A stretch of 64,000 nucleotides of DNA, taken from NCBI GenBank assembly GCA_002285055.1, contig NQYJ01000005.1, forward strand, positions 1-64,000, written 5' to 3'. The stretch is from Candidatus Izimoplasma sp. ZiA1 (GTDB lineage: Bacteria; Bacillota_I; Bacilli_A; Izemoplasmatales; Izemoplasmataceae). The first letter of the stretch is position 1. Every line of letters begins with the position of its first letter. Below the pieces are notes generated by a model that had not been told where the DNA came from, ran no database searches, and saw nothing but the letters and a program-made list of their open reading frames with translations. Positions 8,782-17,817 of the stretch are shown in pieces. The position numbers and the translations under genes were made by a program.

Positions 8782-8796
8782 GAAAGGGGCATAATT

Positions 8797-10047
8797 ATGC
8801 TTAAAAATGCATTAAGTTTATTTTCATCATCAGGTATCGGCGATATCGCATTAGATGATAATGGAATAAAAACAGTTATAAGTTCAGAGTTATTAGGAAA
8901 TAGACATATGCTATTTAAAAATAATTATCCTGATGCTAAGTTATTTACAGGAGATATCTGGGAAAACTATAATGATATTATTGATTATTATAATAAAAAT
9001 TACACTACTGAACCATTTATCATTTTAGCGACACCACCATGTCAAGGAATGTCGCAAAATGGAGCTGGCAAACTTTTAAACGAGTTTAGAAAAGGTAATA
9101 GAAAAAAGCTAGATACTAGAAATAGGTTAATTATTCCAGCAATTAAAATAATTAAAGCATTAAAACCTAAATGGGTTATTTTTGAAAATGTTCCATTAAT
9201 GAAAAACACTTATATTGAAGATGAGAAAGGTCAGTTAGTCTTAATCTTAGATTATATTGATAAAGAACTTACCCCACTTTATGAAGGTAACGCTAATGTA
9301 TTAAATGCAGCTGATTACTTAGTTCCTCAAACTAGGAAAAGACTAATTACTGTGTATACAAAGACTAAAAATGGTAAAGACTATTTTAATAAGTTTAATA
9401 ACTTTATTCCTCCTATAGAAACTCTAAAACCAAAAACACTCCGTGAAGCTATTGGAGATGAGGAACCTCTTGAAGGGATAAAAGGACTAAATATAAGCAA
9501 GAATAATGATCTACATTTTGTGCCTATCTTAAAGGAAAATCATTACTGGTGGATAAAACACACAAAAGAAGGTACCTCTGCATTCAATAATCAATGTGTT
9601 AACGAAACATGTTTATATCAAAATAATTTACTTCATGGTACAGATAACTCCTCAGGTATAAATATAAGTAACAAAAACACTCCAATTTACTGTGAAAAAT
9701 GTGGGTCTTTATTACCACGACCAACAGTAAAAGAAACAAATGGAACCTTTAGACTAATGAAAGGTTATACAAGTGCATATAAACGAATGAAGTGGGATGA
9801 ACCTGCTAGTACATTAACTCAAAACTTCCAATATCATTCATCTGATAATAAAATCCATCCAGATCAAAATAGAGTATTATCAATTCATGAAGCTTTAATC
9901 TTACAAACTATTAATGAATCAAAGTATTCATTTAAAATTGAGGGCAAACTAGTTAACAAATCACTGATAAGAGATACAATAGGAGAAAGTGTACCACCAA
10001 AACTCCTAGATTCAGTTATTAAACATATAATAAAAATAGAAGGCTAA
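8797..10047 (+). CDS. DNA (cytosine-5) methyltransferase of a type II restriction-modification system
   Basis: This enzyme methylates C5 of cytosine in a specific sequence using S-adenosylmethionine. Motif I is LFSSSGIGD (residues 8-16), the catalytic motif IV is TPPCQG (Cys82), motif VI is FENV (near 129-132) and motif VIII is QTRKRLI (near 178-184). The target-recognition region (about 200-340) holds four cysteines spaced as C-x4-C (267/272) and C-x2-C (299/302), probably a zinc site and unusual for this family. ATG 8797 follows AAAGGGG; an in-frame upstream TTG lies in the inverted repeat. The convergent endonuclease gene abuts it, so the pair reads as a restriction-modification system. 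Target sequence unknown. Confidence 0.92.
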   Translation: MLKNALSLFSSSGIGDIALDDNGIKTVISSELLGNRHMLFKNNYPDAKLFTGDIWENYNDIIDYYNKNYTTEPFIILATPPCQGMSQNGAGKLLNEFRKGNRKKLDTRNRLIIPAIKIIKALKPKWVIFENVPLMKNTYIEDEKGQLVLILDYIDKELTPLYEGNANVLNAADYLVPQTRKRLITVYTKTKNGKDYFNKFNNFIPPIETLKPKTLREAIGDEEPLEGIKGLNISKNNDLHFVPILKENHYWWIKHTKEGTSAFNNQCVNETCLYQNNLLHGTDNSSGINISNKNTPIYCEKCGSLLPRPTVKETNGTFRLMKGYTSAYKRMKWDEPASTLTQNFQYHSSDNKIHPDQNRVLSIHEALILQTINESKYSFKIEGKLVNKSLIRDTIGESVPPKLLDSVIKHIIKIEG

Positions 10048-10062
10048 TTAGCCTTCTATTTT
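10033..10062. terminator. Perfect 30-base palindrome shared by the convergent M and R genes
   Basis: AAAATAGAAGGCTAA is followed directly by its reverse complement, with flanking A/T runs, giving a bidirectional terminator. Both stop codons lie inside it, so both proteins end in Lys-Ile-Glu-Gly. Confidence 0.9.
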
Positions 10063-10854
10063 ATTTTTTATCCATTTATTGTTTTGTAGTTTATTGATAT
10101 ATGTTTCATTGTTGATAAACACAATCCAATTATCACACATTTTTTTTACAGCAGATTTTTTCATAACTGAGATACTTGTAGATTTTGAGCCTAATTTTGG
10201 TGTAACTACATTACTCCAGTCATCTTCAACTATATCATTTCTAAAAAATACTGAAATGATTTTTGGTACACCCTCTACAAAATCCCAAAGCAATCCAATT
10301 AAATCATTAGTAGAGCGGTGATGGGCTTTCCATTCGAATGATACTAACATATTTACTCTTGATTCGCCAACTAATGGTTTAGGAGAAATCTTTGCTGGGG
10401 GTGTATTTCCGCAAGTAGCTTTAACTTCAAAACCCCCATATTTATATGGACTGAATAGTAATTTAGAGATAGGTCTATCAATATCTCCATCAGTAGTCAC
10501 ACATTTATTATAGAAATCTATTTGTTCTTTTAAAGCAACCGAAAGTAAATCTGGGTATCCATCTTGATGAGGATTTTTTTTAAGTTGATTTGGAACTGCT
10601 TTACTTAAACTGCTAACAAATATCTCACCTAAAAGACCACTTAGATTTCGTAATCCTAGTAACTCAAATACGTTTATTCCATAATCAACAAACGAGTCCA
10701 TTAATTGACTAAGGATTTCGTTACATAAAGTAACTCCTTGTAAGATATCATCAGATGTTAATACTTGACCTTTAGTGTTTACAATCTCTTTGATGCTTTT
10801 ATTTTTTAAGTAATCGATTATATCACTCCTTTTAGAATTTATTATATCACTCAT
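10048..10854 (-). CDS. Putative type II restriction endonuclease
   Basis: A 268-residue protein convergent with the methyltransferase. I do not recognise a specific restriction family. A PD-(D/E)xK nuclease core is visible: Pro101-Asp102 in DGYPDLLS, then Glu143-x-Lys145 in GGFEVKATCG, with Glu77 in GLLGEIF as a possible extra metal ligand. This fits Mg-dependent DNA cleavage at the site protected by the neighbour. ATG 10854 lacks a good ribosome site, so expression may be weak or the start may differ; inside the gene an AAAGGAGTGAT sequence is not followed by an ATG. The function is inferred from the nuclease motif and position. Confidence 0.75.
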   Translation of the reverse strand: MSDIINSKRSDIIDYLKNKSIKEIVNTKGQVLTSDDILQGVTLCNEILSQLMDSFVDYGINVFELLGLRNLSGLLGEIFVSSLSKAVPNQLKKNPHQDGYPDLLSVALKEQIDFYNKCVTTDGDIDRPISKLLFSPYKYGGFEVKATCGNTPPAKISPKPLVGESRVNMLVSFEWKAHHRSTNDLIGLLWDFVEGVPKIISVFFRNDIVEDDWSNVVTPKLGSKSTSISVMKKSAVKKMCDNWIVFINNETYINKLQNNKWIKNKIEG

Positions 10855-10993
10855 AGGTAAATATTCAATATTACTCTCTTAATTACATAAGCTAATTAGT
10901 TTATTTATTTAACTATTTTGATATACTAAAGTTATCAAAGACATACTATCAAGATAATGTTGAAAAGATTAGAAAGAGAAAAAGGAGGATATA

Positions 10994-12694
10994 ATGAAAA
11001 AAATTAAAATCTTAATTATATTTATGATGATGATTTTAATAACAGGATGTGATAGTAATACTTTAGAACAATTAGAACAACTAGAAAATGATCTAGAGGC
11101 GATTGAAGAATATGATGATACTGCATTACTTTTACGAATTGAAGAATTAGAAACAGAACTAGCGTTAATCGAGGAATATGAAGATGAGGCGTTATTAACT
11201 TCAATTGCTGCCTTACAGTCAGAGTTAGATGCAATAACAGAATATGATGATCAAGCTTTACTTGCATCAATTACTGCTCTTGAAGCAGAGTTAGATGCGA
11301 TTACACAATATGATGATACATCATTATTAAACATCATTGCTGCTTTAGAGACAGAACTTGGAGATGTTAAAGCAAAGATTGGTCCGATTTTTAGTAATGT
11401 ACCTAGAGATCAATTAATTGAATATCGTGAAGTTCTTGATTTACAAAGTCTAGGAATAACAGCTTATGATGCAGTAGATGGTGATTTAACTAATATGATT
11501 TCAGTAAATTATACTTACACTTCAAGTCTAACAGTTGGAAATCACGCTGTGGTTTATACTGTCACTGATAGTGATGGAAACGAGAGAAGTGAAACTATTA
11601 ACTTAACTGTCCAGTTTAATGACACTTCATTTACATATTTAGTAGTAAATGACAATACCGAAATAATGCTTACAGGTTTCAAACAACCAACGACTAACCA
11701 CCTTGTTGTTCCAAGAACAATTGGTGGTTTACCAGTAACAATAGTTGGGGCATATGCATTTATTGGAGAAGAACTAACTGGTGTTACATTTTATGAGAAT
11801 TTAGTAGAAATCAAAGATGGGGCATTTAATACTAATTCAATTACTACAGTCTCATTCCCTGATACTCTTGAAATAATTGGAAGAAGTGCATTTTCATTTA
11901 ACAATATCGCAACTGCTCCAATTTCCAAAAATGTTTCAAAAATCGGAATAAATGCTTTTAAGAGTGATTCAATGTTAGGTTATATTGTTGATGCTGAAAA
12001 CACACATTATAAAGATGTTAATGGAGTCCTTTATAGTTATGATGAAACAATCTTAGTAGATTTCCCATTTGGGAGAACAGATACTAGTTTTGTTATACCT
12101 GAGGGTGTTGTTGAGATTGGTGAATCAGCATTTGATTATAGTGATTTAACAAGTGTAACATTACCTTCTACATTACAAATAGTTGGAGGTCGAGCATTCT
12201 ATAATAATGACTTAGGAAGTATTACTTTGCCTGAGGGCTTAGTGTCTATTAAATATAATGCCTTTAGAAGTAATTCTCTTACAGCACTTATACTCCCAAG
12301 TACATTAGAAAATATCGATAATAGTGCATTTAGAGATAATCAAATAACTAGTGTAGTTATCCCTAATAATATAACTTTCTTAGATCGCTACGTTTTTATG
12401 GATAACGAACTTAGTTCGGTAACTATCGGGACAGGAATAACAGAATTAAATGATCAAGTGTTTTATAATAATAACTTAACAACAGTAACTATTCCTTCTA
12501 ACATAGAAGAAATAGACACACTTGCTTTTAGTTCAAATCTCTTAGATACAATAATTATTCCACTTAGTGTTACTACAATTGGGTCTAATGCTTTTTCTAA
12601 TAACTTTTTTACATCTATAACAATATTAGGAGATGAACTAAGATTTAATGATGTATGGACAAGTATTGGGTTCCCTGAAGAACTTAAACCATAA
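10994..12694 (+). CDS. BspA-type leucine-rich-repeat surface lipoprotein with 22-residue repeats
   Basis: The signal peptide ends in the lipobox LITGC (Cys19), so the protein should be anchored on the cell surface. Residues 36-123 are four tandem 22-residue units (66 bases each, from 11099) such as AITEYDDQALLASITALEAE, predicted to be helical and coiled-coil-like. Residues about 130-215 resemble an immunoglobulin-like domain of the DUF5011/HYR kind (ITAYDAVDGDLT, VVYTVTDSDGNE). From about 240 to the end are LRR_5/BspA repeats of the type VEIGESAFDYSDLTSVTLPS. Such proteins bind host or matrix surfaces in other bacteria; the ligand here is unknown. ATG follows AAAGGAGG. It stands alone beside the restriction system. 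Confidence 0.87.
   Translation: MKKIKILIIFMMMILITGCDSNTLEQLEQLENDLEAIEEYDDTALLLRIEELETELALIEEYEDEALLTSIAALQSELDAITEYDDQALLASITALEAELDAITQYDDTSLLNIIAALETELGDVKAKIGPIFSNVPRDQLIEYREVLDLQSLGITAYDAVDGDLTNMISVNYTYTSSLTVGNHAVVYTVTDSDGNERSETINLTVQFNDTSFTYLVVNDNTEIMLTGFKQPTTNHLVVPRTIGGLPVTIVGAYAFIGEELTGVTFYENLVEIKDGAFNTNSITTVSFPDTLEIIGRSAFSFNNIATAPISKNVSKIGINAFKSDSMLGYIVDAENTHYKDVNGVLYSYDETILVDFPFGRTDTSFVIPEGVVEIGESAFDYSDLTSVTLPSTLQIVGGRAFYNNDLGSITLPEGLVSIKYNAFRSNSLTALILPSTLENIDNSAFRDNQITSVVIPNNITFLDRYVFMDNELSSVTIGTGITELNDQVFYNNNLTTVTIPSNIEEIDTLAFSSNLLDTIIIPLSVTTIGSNAFSNNFFTSITILGDELRFNDVWTSIGFPEELKP
11099..11362 (+). repeat. Four tandem 66-base coding repeats
   Basis: Units at 11099-11164, 11165-11230, 11231-11296 and 11297-11362 encode 22-residue helical repeats. 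Units three and four are the most alike in DNA, suggesting recent duplication. Confidence 0.8.
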
Positions 12695-13006
12695 TTAAGA
12701 TGATTATTGTTAATATATTAGTTTCAATGGTAATACTCCATTTCATAATATAGTAATTATTTAATAAGTAATTTGCTTTTTTTAGCATGAGTTGCCTTTA
12801 ACTGTAAAAAAAATCTAAGGGATGAGGCAATTTTTTAAGGATTTAGCATTAATCTGTTGAGTAGAAGTAATGAATCATTTAGAAAACTAGTGTTATATTT
12901 TTTTATAAAATGACTCAATTAATAGGTTTATTGTGCTTTTATTTGTGTTATAATAACTTGTGATATAACTTCGGACATAATAAAGCATTGGGAAGGTGAT
13001 AAATTT
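12695..13006. other. Intergenic region with a weak terminator and TetR-gene promoter elements
   Basis: TTGCCT 12792-12797 can pair with AGGCAA 12825-12830 before six T's, a long-looped possible terminator for the lipoprotein gene. TATAAT at 12949-12954 is a candidate -10 for the TetR gene, without a clear -35. I see no gene or RNA here. Confidence 0.5.
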
Positions 13007-13588
13007 ATGAAATCAACAGAAGAAAAAATTTTGAAAGCAGCAACAAAAATGTTTTCAGAGTATGGATATAACGGAGTATCAACAAAAAAGATAGCAACAG
13101 CTGCTGGTGTTAATGAAGTAACTATTTTTAGACATTACACTAATAAGAGTAATCTCTTACAAGCAGTTATTAAACACTATTCATTTGAAGGTAATATTAT
13201 TGAGAAAGTTAAAAGTGATTTAACTGGTGATGTTGAACGAGATTTAGAAATATTCGCTGAAGATTATTATATGTTTTTAGTGAATAATATTAAAATGTAT
13301 AAGATTCAGATGAGAGAAATAACTGATGAAGCAAAACGGTTCACTAACTCAGTAGAATATGTGGAATTTATGAGAGATTATTTACAAAAAAAGGTTGATA
13401 TAAATGAGTTCACAGGAGATCCTTCAATAATTTCAAAGGGAATAATATCAATGATAATGGGTATTTTTACATTTAACACATATGCACCAGATGTTTTTGA
13501 TGGAGTACCAAATAGAAGATTGATATGTGAATATGTTGATAAAATAGTAAAACTATATGTTGTGAAAAAAAGAACACTAAAATGTTAG
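13007..13588 (+). CDS. TetR/AcrR-family transcriptional regulator
   Basis: A 193-residue repressor-type protein. The N-terminal helix-turn-helix is typical: KILKAATKMFSEYGYNGVST, then KKIAAAAGV-like residues and VTIFRHYTNKSNLLQAV. The C-terminal ligand domain is divergent. It lies just upstream of the atoD operon in the same orientation and is separated from it by its own terminator and the atoD promoter, so acyl-CoA or acetoacetate-related control of that operon is plausible. ATG follows GAAGGTGAT. The effector is unknown. Confidence 0.9.
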   Translation: MKSTEEKILKAATKMFSEYGYNGVSTKKIATAAGVNEVTIFRHYTNKSNLLQAVIKHYSFEGNIIEKVKSDLTGDVERDLEIFAEDYYMFLVNNIKMYKIQMREITDEAKRFTNSVEYVEFMRDYLQKKVDINEFTGDPSIISKGIISMIMGIFTFNTYAPDVFDGVPNRRLICEYVDKIVKLYVVKKRTLKC

Positions 13589-13600
13589 TGTTTTTTTTTT
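13573..13600 (+). terminator. Terminator overlapping the TetR gene end
   Basis: AACACTAA and TTAGTGTT arms are followed by ten T's; the TAG stop codon lies in the 3' arm. Confidence 0.88.
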
Positions 13601-13610
13601 ATTATTTTAC

Positions 13611-13639
13611 TTGAACACGCTTACAAAAACGTGTATAAT
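13611..13639 (+). promoter_or_regulatory. Promoter of the atoDAE-thiolase operon with cre-like site
   Basis: TTGAAC (13611-13616) and TATAAT (13634-13639) have a 17-base spacer. TGAACACGCTTACA at 13612-13625 matches the CcpA cre consensus at all but one fixed position and overlaps the -35 and spacer. ACACG/CGTGT arms also form an inverted repeat across the spacer, a possible TetR site. Confidence 0.75.
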
Positions 13640-13683
13640 TGCAAGCAAGTACTTACATACAATATATAGAGAGGAAAAAAACT

Positions 13684-14343
13684 ATGAAAAATAAAATTAT
13701 TAGCAAATCAGATTTTGTTGCTAAGATTCATGATGGAGCTAGCATTATGATCGGTGGTTTTATGAACATTGGTACACCTGAGGGTATAATTGATGAAATT
13801 GTTAAAACAGATGTTAAGGATTTAACAATTATCTGTAATGACGCTGGGTTACCAGGTGTAGGAGTTGGAAAATTAGTTGATGCTGGAAAAGTAAAAAAAT
13901 TAATAGCTTCTCACATTGGATTAAATCCAACTGTTGGACAAAAAATGGCCGCAGAAGAAATAATAGTAGAACTAAGACCTCAAGGAACATTAGCAGAGCA
14001 AATAAGAGCTGGAGGAGCAGGACTTGGTGGTATTTTAACACCTACAGGTATTGGGACTTTAGTTCAGGAAAATAAAAAAGTTATTCAAGTAGATGGTGTT
14101 GATTATTTACTGGAAAAACCTTTAAAAGCTGATTTCGCATTAATTCTTGGACATGTTGTAGATGAAAAAGGTAACACTGTCTATAATAAAACAACAAGAA
14201 ACTTTAATCCTTTAATGGCTACAGCTTGTGAAACAGTTGTTGTAGAAGCAAGAAGTATTGTTGAAATTGGAAAACTTGATCCTGATCATGTTGTTACACA
14301 ACATATTTTTATTGATTATATTGTAAAGGGGGAATTAGCATGA
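13684..14343 (+). CDS. atoD: Acetate/acetoacetate CoA-transferase subunit A
   Basis: The alpha subunit of a 3-oxoacid CoA-transferase (AtoD/ScoA type), 219 residues. It moves CoA between acyl-CoA and a short-chain acid such as acetoacetate. The CoA-binding block [14 protein letters not shown] and the region [20 protein letters not shown] are characteristic. ATG 13684 follows GAGG. The longer in-frame start at 13639 would lie within the -10 box. It overlaps atoA by ATGA, as is usual for this heteromer. Confidence 0.94.
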   Translation: MKNKIISKSDFVAKIHDGASIMIGGFMNIGTPEGIIDEIVKTDVKDLTIICNDAGLPGVGVGKLVDAGKVKKLIASHIGLNPTVGQKMAAEEIIVELRPQGTLAEQIRAGGAGLGGILTPTGIGTLVQENKKVIQVDGVDYLLEKPLKADFALILGHVVDEKGNTVYNKTTRNFNPLMATACETVVVEARSIVEIGKLDPDHVVTQHIFIDYIVKGELA

Positions 14344-14990
14344 ACCCAAAAGAAATTATAGCTAGAAGAGTAGCAAAAGAATTAAATGATGGAGATGTTG
14401 TTAATTTAGGTATCGGTTTACCTACTATGGTATCTAATTTTTTACCAGACAACGTTGATATAACATTCCAATCAGAGAACGGTATGTTAGGACTTGGTCC
14501 TGCTCCTATTGAAGGAGAAGAGGACTGGGATTTAACTAATGCTGGAGGGCAACCCGTTACAATGAGTAATGATGGTGTATGTTTTGATAGTGCAGTATCA
14601 TTTGGAATAATACGTGGAGGTCACGTAGATGCAACTGTACTTGGTTCACTTCAAGTAGACCAAGAAGGAAGTATCGCAAATTGGATTATACCTGGGAAAA
14701 TGGTTCCTGGTATGGGTGGAGCAATGGACTTATTGGTTGGGGCCAAAAAAGTTATTGTAGCAATGACTCATACCGCAAGAGGGAAGATGAAGATTCTAAA
14801 AAGCTGTACTTTGCCATACACTGCAGTTAAACAAGTAAACATGATTGTAACTGAGTTAGGTGTTATGGAAATTGTAAACGAAGGGATATTACTTACTGAA
14901 CTTGCACCAGGAGTAACTGTTGAGCAAATTCAAGAAGTAACAGAAGCAACGTTAATAGTTAGTAAAGACTTAAAAGAGATGAAATTCTAG
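14340..14990 (+). CDS. atoA: Acetate/acetoacetate CoA-transferase subunit B
   Basis: The beta subunit carries the catalytic glutamate in [10 protein letters not shown] (FQSENG, near residue 46), which forms the glutamyl-CoA thioester intermediate. Other family blocks are [13 protein letters not shown] and [15 protein letters not shown]. At 216 residues it is full length. The four-base overlap with atoD implies coupled synthesis. Next is the AtoE carrier. Confidence 0.95.
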   Translation: MNPKEIIARRVAKELNDGDVVNLGIGLPTMVSNFLPDNVDITFQSENGMLGLGPAPIEGEEDWDLTNAGGQPVTMSNDGVCFDSAVSFGIIRGGHVDATVLGSLQVDQEGSIANWIIPGKMVPGMGGAMDLLVGAKKVIVAMTHTARGKMKILKSCTLPYTAVKQVNMIVTELGVMEIVNEGILLTELAPGVTVEQIQEVTEATLIVSKDLKEMKF

Positions 14991-14999
14991 GAGGAAATT

Positions 15000-16361
15000 A
15001 TGAAGAAATTATTTGACAAGTTAACACAAGGTTCAGTTAAATTAGTTGAAAAGTATTTACCAGATCCATTTATTTTTGCGATTATCTTAACATTTATCGT
15101 AGTTGTAGTATCAATGATTGTAACAAAAACAACACCTATTGGTGTAGTAGAAGCGTGGTATGGAGGATTCTGGAACTTATTAGCATTCTCAATGCAAATG
15201 ACATTAGTATTAGTAACAGGTACAATTTTAGCAACAGCACCTGCTTTTAAAAAGTTATTAGGTAAAGTAGCATCATTACCTAAAAACCCATTCCAAGCAA
15301 TCGTTGTTGTAAATGTAGTAGCATTATTAGCTTGTTTTGTTAACTGGGGATTCGGACTAGTTATCGGTGCAATCTTTGCAAAAGAAGTTGCAAAAAAAGT
15401 TAAAAATGTTGATTACCCATTATTAATAGCAGCAGCATATAGTGGATTCTTAGTTTGGCATGCTGGTATGAGTGGATCAATTCCTCTTAAACTTGCAACA
15501 GGTGGAGCTAGTTTAGAAACTGCAACAGGTGGAGCTATCATCGATCCTATTACAACAAACTTAACTATCTTCTCAACATTCAACTTATTAATCTTTGGTA
15601 TCATTGTTTTAACTTTACCATTTGTATTATCTTTAATGCATCCAAAAGGTAAAGCAGTTAAAACAATCGATCCAGAATTATTAGTAGAAGAAGTTATCCC
15701 TACTCCTATTGCAAAAGAAGATATGACTCCTGCTGAAAGACTAGAAAACAGCAAAGTTATTAATTACATCTTAGCAGCTTTAGGGTTTGTATTTATTATT
15801 AAATACTTTATGGATAACGGGTTTAGCTTAAATTTAAATATCGTTAACTTTGTATTCTTATTCGCAGCTATAGCATTACATGGAACACCAATCAGGGTTG
15901 TTAGAGCTGTAAACAGTGCTGCAAAAAGTGTTGGTGGAATTATTCTACAGTTCCCATTCTATGCTGGTATCATGGGAATTATGGTGGCAAAAGGACCTGA
16001 GGGTGTATCTTTAGCTGGTGCGATTTCAGATATGTTTGTTACAATTTCAAACGAACACACTTTCCCATTATTTACATTCTTAAGTGCTGGTATTGTTAAC
16101 TTCTTCGTACCAAGTGGTGGTGGACAATGGGCAGTTCAAGCTCCAATTATGATGCCTGCTGGTGCAGAATTAGGTGTAGATGCAGCTAAAACAGCAATGT
16201 CAATTGCTTGGGGAGATGCATGGACAAACATGATTCAACCATTCTGGGCGTTACCTGTACTAGGTATAGCTAAGTTAGGTGCTAAAAACATTATGGGTTA
16301 TTGTTTAGTAGTATTATTATATTCAGGAATTATTATTAGTTTAGGATTATTATTGTTCTAA
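15000..16361 (+). CDS. atoE: Short-chain fatty acid transporter, AtoE family
   Basis: A 453-residue integral membrane protein with about ten to twelve hydrophobic segments. It matches the AtoE family through LVEKYLPDPFIFAIILT, NWGFGLVIGAI, WHAGMSGSIPL and FFVPSGGGQWAVQ. It probably brings acetoacetate, butyrate or another short acid into the cell for the adjacent CoA-transferase. ATG 15000 follows AGGAGG closely after atoA, in the same operon. Confidence 0.94.
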   Translation: MKKLFDKLTQGSVKLVEKYLPDPFIFAIILTFIVVVVSMIVTKTTPIGVVEAWYGGFWNLLAFSMQMTLVLVTGTILATAPAFKKLLGKVASLPKNPFQAIVVVNVVALLACFVNWGFGLVIGAIFAKEVAKKVKNVDYPLLIAAAYSGFLVWHAGMSGSIPLKLATGGASLETATGGAIIDPITTNLTIFSTFNLLIFGIIVLTLPFVLSLMHPKGKAVKTIDPELLVEEVIPTPIAKEDMTPAERLENSKVINYILAALGFVFIIKYFMDNGFSLNLNIVNFVFLFAAIALHGTPIRVVRAVNSAAKSVGGIILQFPFYAGIMGIMVAKGPEGVSLAGAISDMFVTISNEHTFPLFTFLSAGIVNFFVPSGGGQWAVQAPIMMPAGAELGVDAAKTAMSIAWGDAWTNMIQPFWALPVLGIAKLGAKNIMGYCLVVLLYSGIIISLGLLLF

Positions 16362-16378
16362 AATAAAGGAGAAATATT

Positions 16379-17584
16379 ATGTCAAAAGTATATATCGTTT
16401 CAGCAAAAAGAACTGCTATTGGAAGCTTCCTTGGAACACTTTCAACAGTATCTCCAACAGATTTTGGAGCAGCAGTTGTCAAAAACATATTAGAAGAAAC
16501 AAAAGTTGCACCAGAAAATATTGATGAAGTTATTTCTGGAAATATCTTGCCAGCAGGACAAGGACAAGGTGTTGGTCGTCAAGTTGCTTTAAAAGCAGGA
16601 CTTCCACATCAAGTACCAGGTTACTGTGTAAGTATGGTATGTGGATCTGGAATGAAAGCAATTATGGATGCTTATCTTAAAATCAGTGCTGGATGGAGTA
16701 ACGTTGTTATTGCTGGTGGAACAGAGTCAATGAGTCAAGCCCCACATTTATTACCTTCAAAAACTAGAGGTGGAGTGAAAATGGGTGACTTTAATGTTAC
16801 AGATCATATGATTTATGACGCACTTATTGATGCTTATGATGGAATTCATATGGGAATTACAGCAGAGAATATTGTTGACAAACATTCAATAACTAGAGAA
16901 GAACAAGATGAGTTTGCGTATACTTCACAACAAAAAGCTATCAAAGCTGTGGATGAAGGTAAATTTAGTGATGAAATAGTTCCGATTGAAGTTAAAATGA
17001 GACGCGAAACAATTACATTTGATACTGATGAATATCCAAATAGAAAAACTACACTTGAAAAACTAGGAACATTAAGAGCAGCGTTTAAAAAAGATGGTTC
17101 AGTTACTGCAGGTAATTCATCAGGTATTAATGATGGAGCTGCTTATGTTATGCTAGCAAGTGAAGAAGCAGTACAAAAATACAATTTGACACCACTAGTT
17201 GAAATTGTTGGCGTAGATCAAGCAGGGGTTGATCCCAAAGTTATGGGATTAGGTCCAGTAGATGCTGTTAGAAATGTTCTTAATAGAACTGATTTAACAC
17301 TACAGGAAATCGATTTACTTGAGTTAAACGAAGCATTCTCAGCACAAAGTATTGGTGTGGTGAAAGAGTTAAGTGAAAACTCAAATATTCCATATAACAC
17401 TATTATGGAACGAACAAATGTAAATGGTGGAGCCATTGCTTTAGGACATCCAGTTGGATGTAGTGGAGCAAGAATTGTTGTTACATTAGTTCATGAAATG
17501 AAAAAAAGGAAAAATTACTTAGGGTTAGCGTCATTATGTATTGGTGGCGGAATGGGAACTGCAATTATTGTAAAGAACATTTAA
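16379..17584 (+). CDS. atoB: Acetyl-CoA C-acetyltransferase (thiolase)
   Basis: A 401-residue thiolase that cleaves acetoacetyl-CoA with CoA to two acetyl-CoA, or condenses in reverse. Active residues are visible: Cys88 in SMVCGSGMK, His in NGGAIALGHPVG and Cys in LCIGGGMG near the C terminus. It ends the atoDAE operon and would complete conversion of imported acetoacetate to acetyl-CoA. A close paralogue lies at 21702. ATG follows AAAGGAG. Confidence 0.95.
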   Translation: MSKVYIVSAKRTAIGSFLGTLSTVSPTDFGAAVVKNILEETKVAPENIDEVISGNILPAGQGQGVGRQVALKAGLPHQVPGYCVSMVCGSGMKAIMDAYLKISAGWSNVVIAGGTESMSQAPHLLPSKTRGGVKMGDFNVTDHMIYDALIDAYDGIHMGITAENIVDKHSITREEQDEFAYTSQQKAIKAVDEGKFSDEIVPIEVKMRRETITFDTDEYPNRKTTLEKLGTLRAAFKKDGSVTAGNSSGINDGAAYVMLASEEAVQKYNLTPLVEIVGVDQAGVDPKVMGLGPVDAVRNVLNRTDLTLQEIDLLELNEAFSAQSIGVVKELSENSNIPYNTIMERTNVNGGAIALGHPVGCSGARIVVTLVHEMKKRKNYLGLASLCIGGGMGTAIIVKNI

Positions 17585-17596
17585 CCTAATAAATTT

Positions 17597-17630
17597 ACAC
17601 TGAATAGCAACCTGCTATTCAGTGTTTTTA
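17597..17630 (+). terminator. Terminator of the atoDAE-thiolase operon
   Basis: ACACTGAATAGCA pairs with TGCTATTCAGTGT, followed by T's. Confidence 0.92.
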
Positions 17631-17696
17631 TTATATACAATCTTTCTAGCTTTTAGACCACTGTCTAACCTTTAGCCTATTTATAGTTTAATATGA

Positions 17697-17757
17697 TATA
17701 ATGTTAATAAGAAATCAAGGGAGAGAAAAAAACAGTCCTTGTTTGGGCTGTTTTTTT
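17697..17757 (+). promoter_or_regulatory. Short leader with terminator and possible antiterminator
   Basis: TATAAT at 17697-17702 precedes a roughly 50-base leader ending at AACAGTCC (17731-17738), loop, GGGCTGTT and seven T's, an intrinsic terminator. CAAGG (17716-17720) can instead pair with CCTTG (17737-17741), overlapping the terminator arm. This looks like an attenuator or a tiny terminated RNA before the next gene. No -35 is clear. Confidence 0.55.
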
Positions 17758-17817
17758 ATTGTTTTATTTATGAGTATAGTTTTATTTTGCAATAAAATAT
17801 GAAAGGGTGATGAAAAA

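Noticed and set aside
8764-10854. Restriction-modification pair as a recent mobile island
   Set aside because: No integrase, IS ends, target-site repeats or tRNA flank it, and base composition looks like its neighbours by eye.
11022-11270. Open frame on the minus strand inside the lipoprotein gene
   Set aside because: It mirrors the repeat region of the sense gene, has no ribosome site and encodes low-complexity Leu/His-rich sequence.
11099-11362. CRISPR-like repeats
   Set aside because: The repeats are contiguous, coding and without spacers; no cas genes occur.
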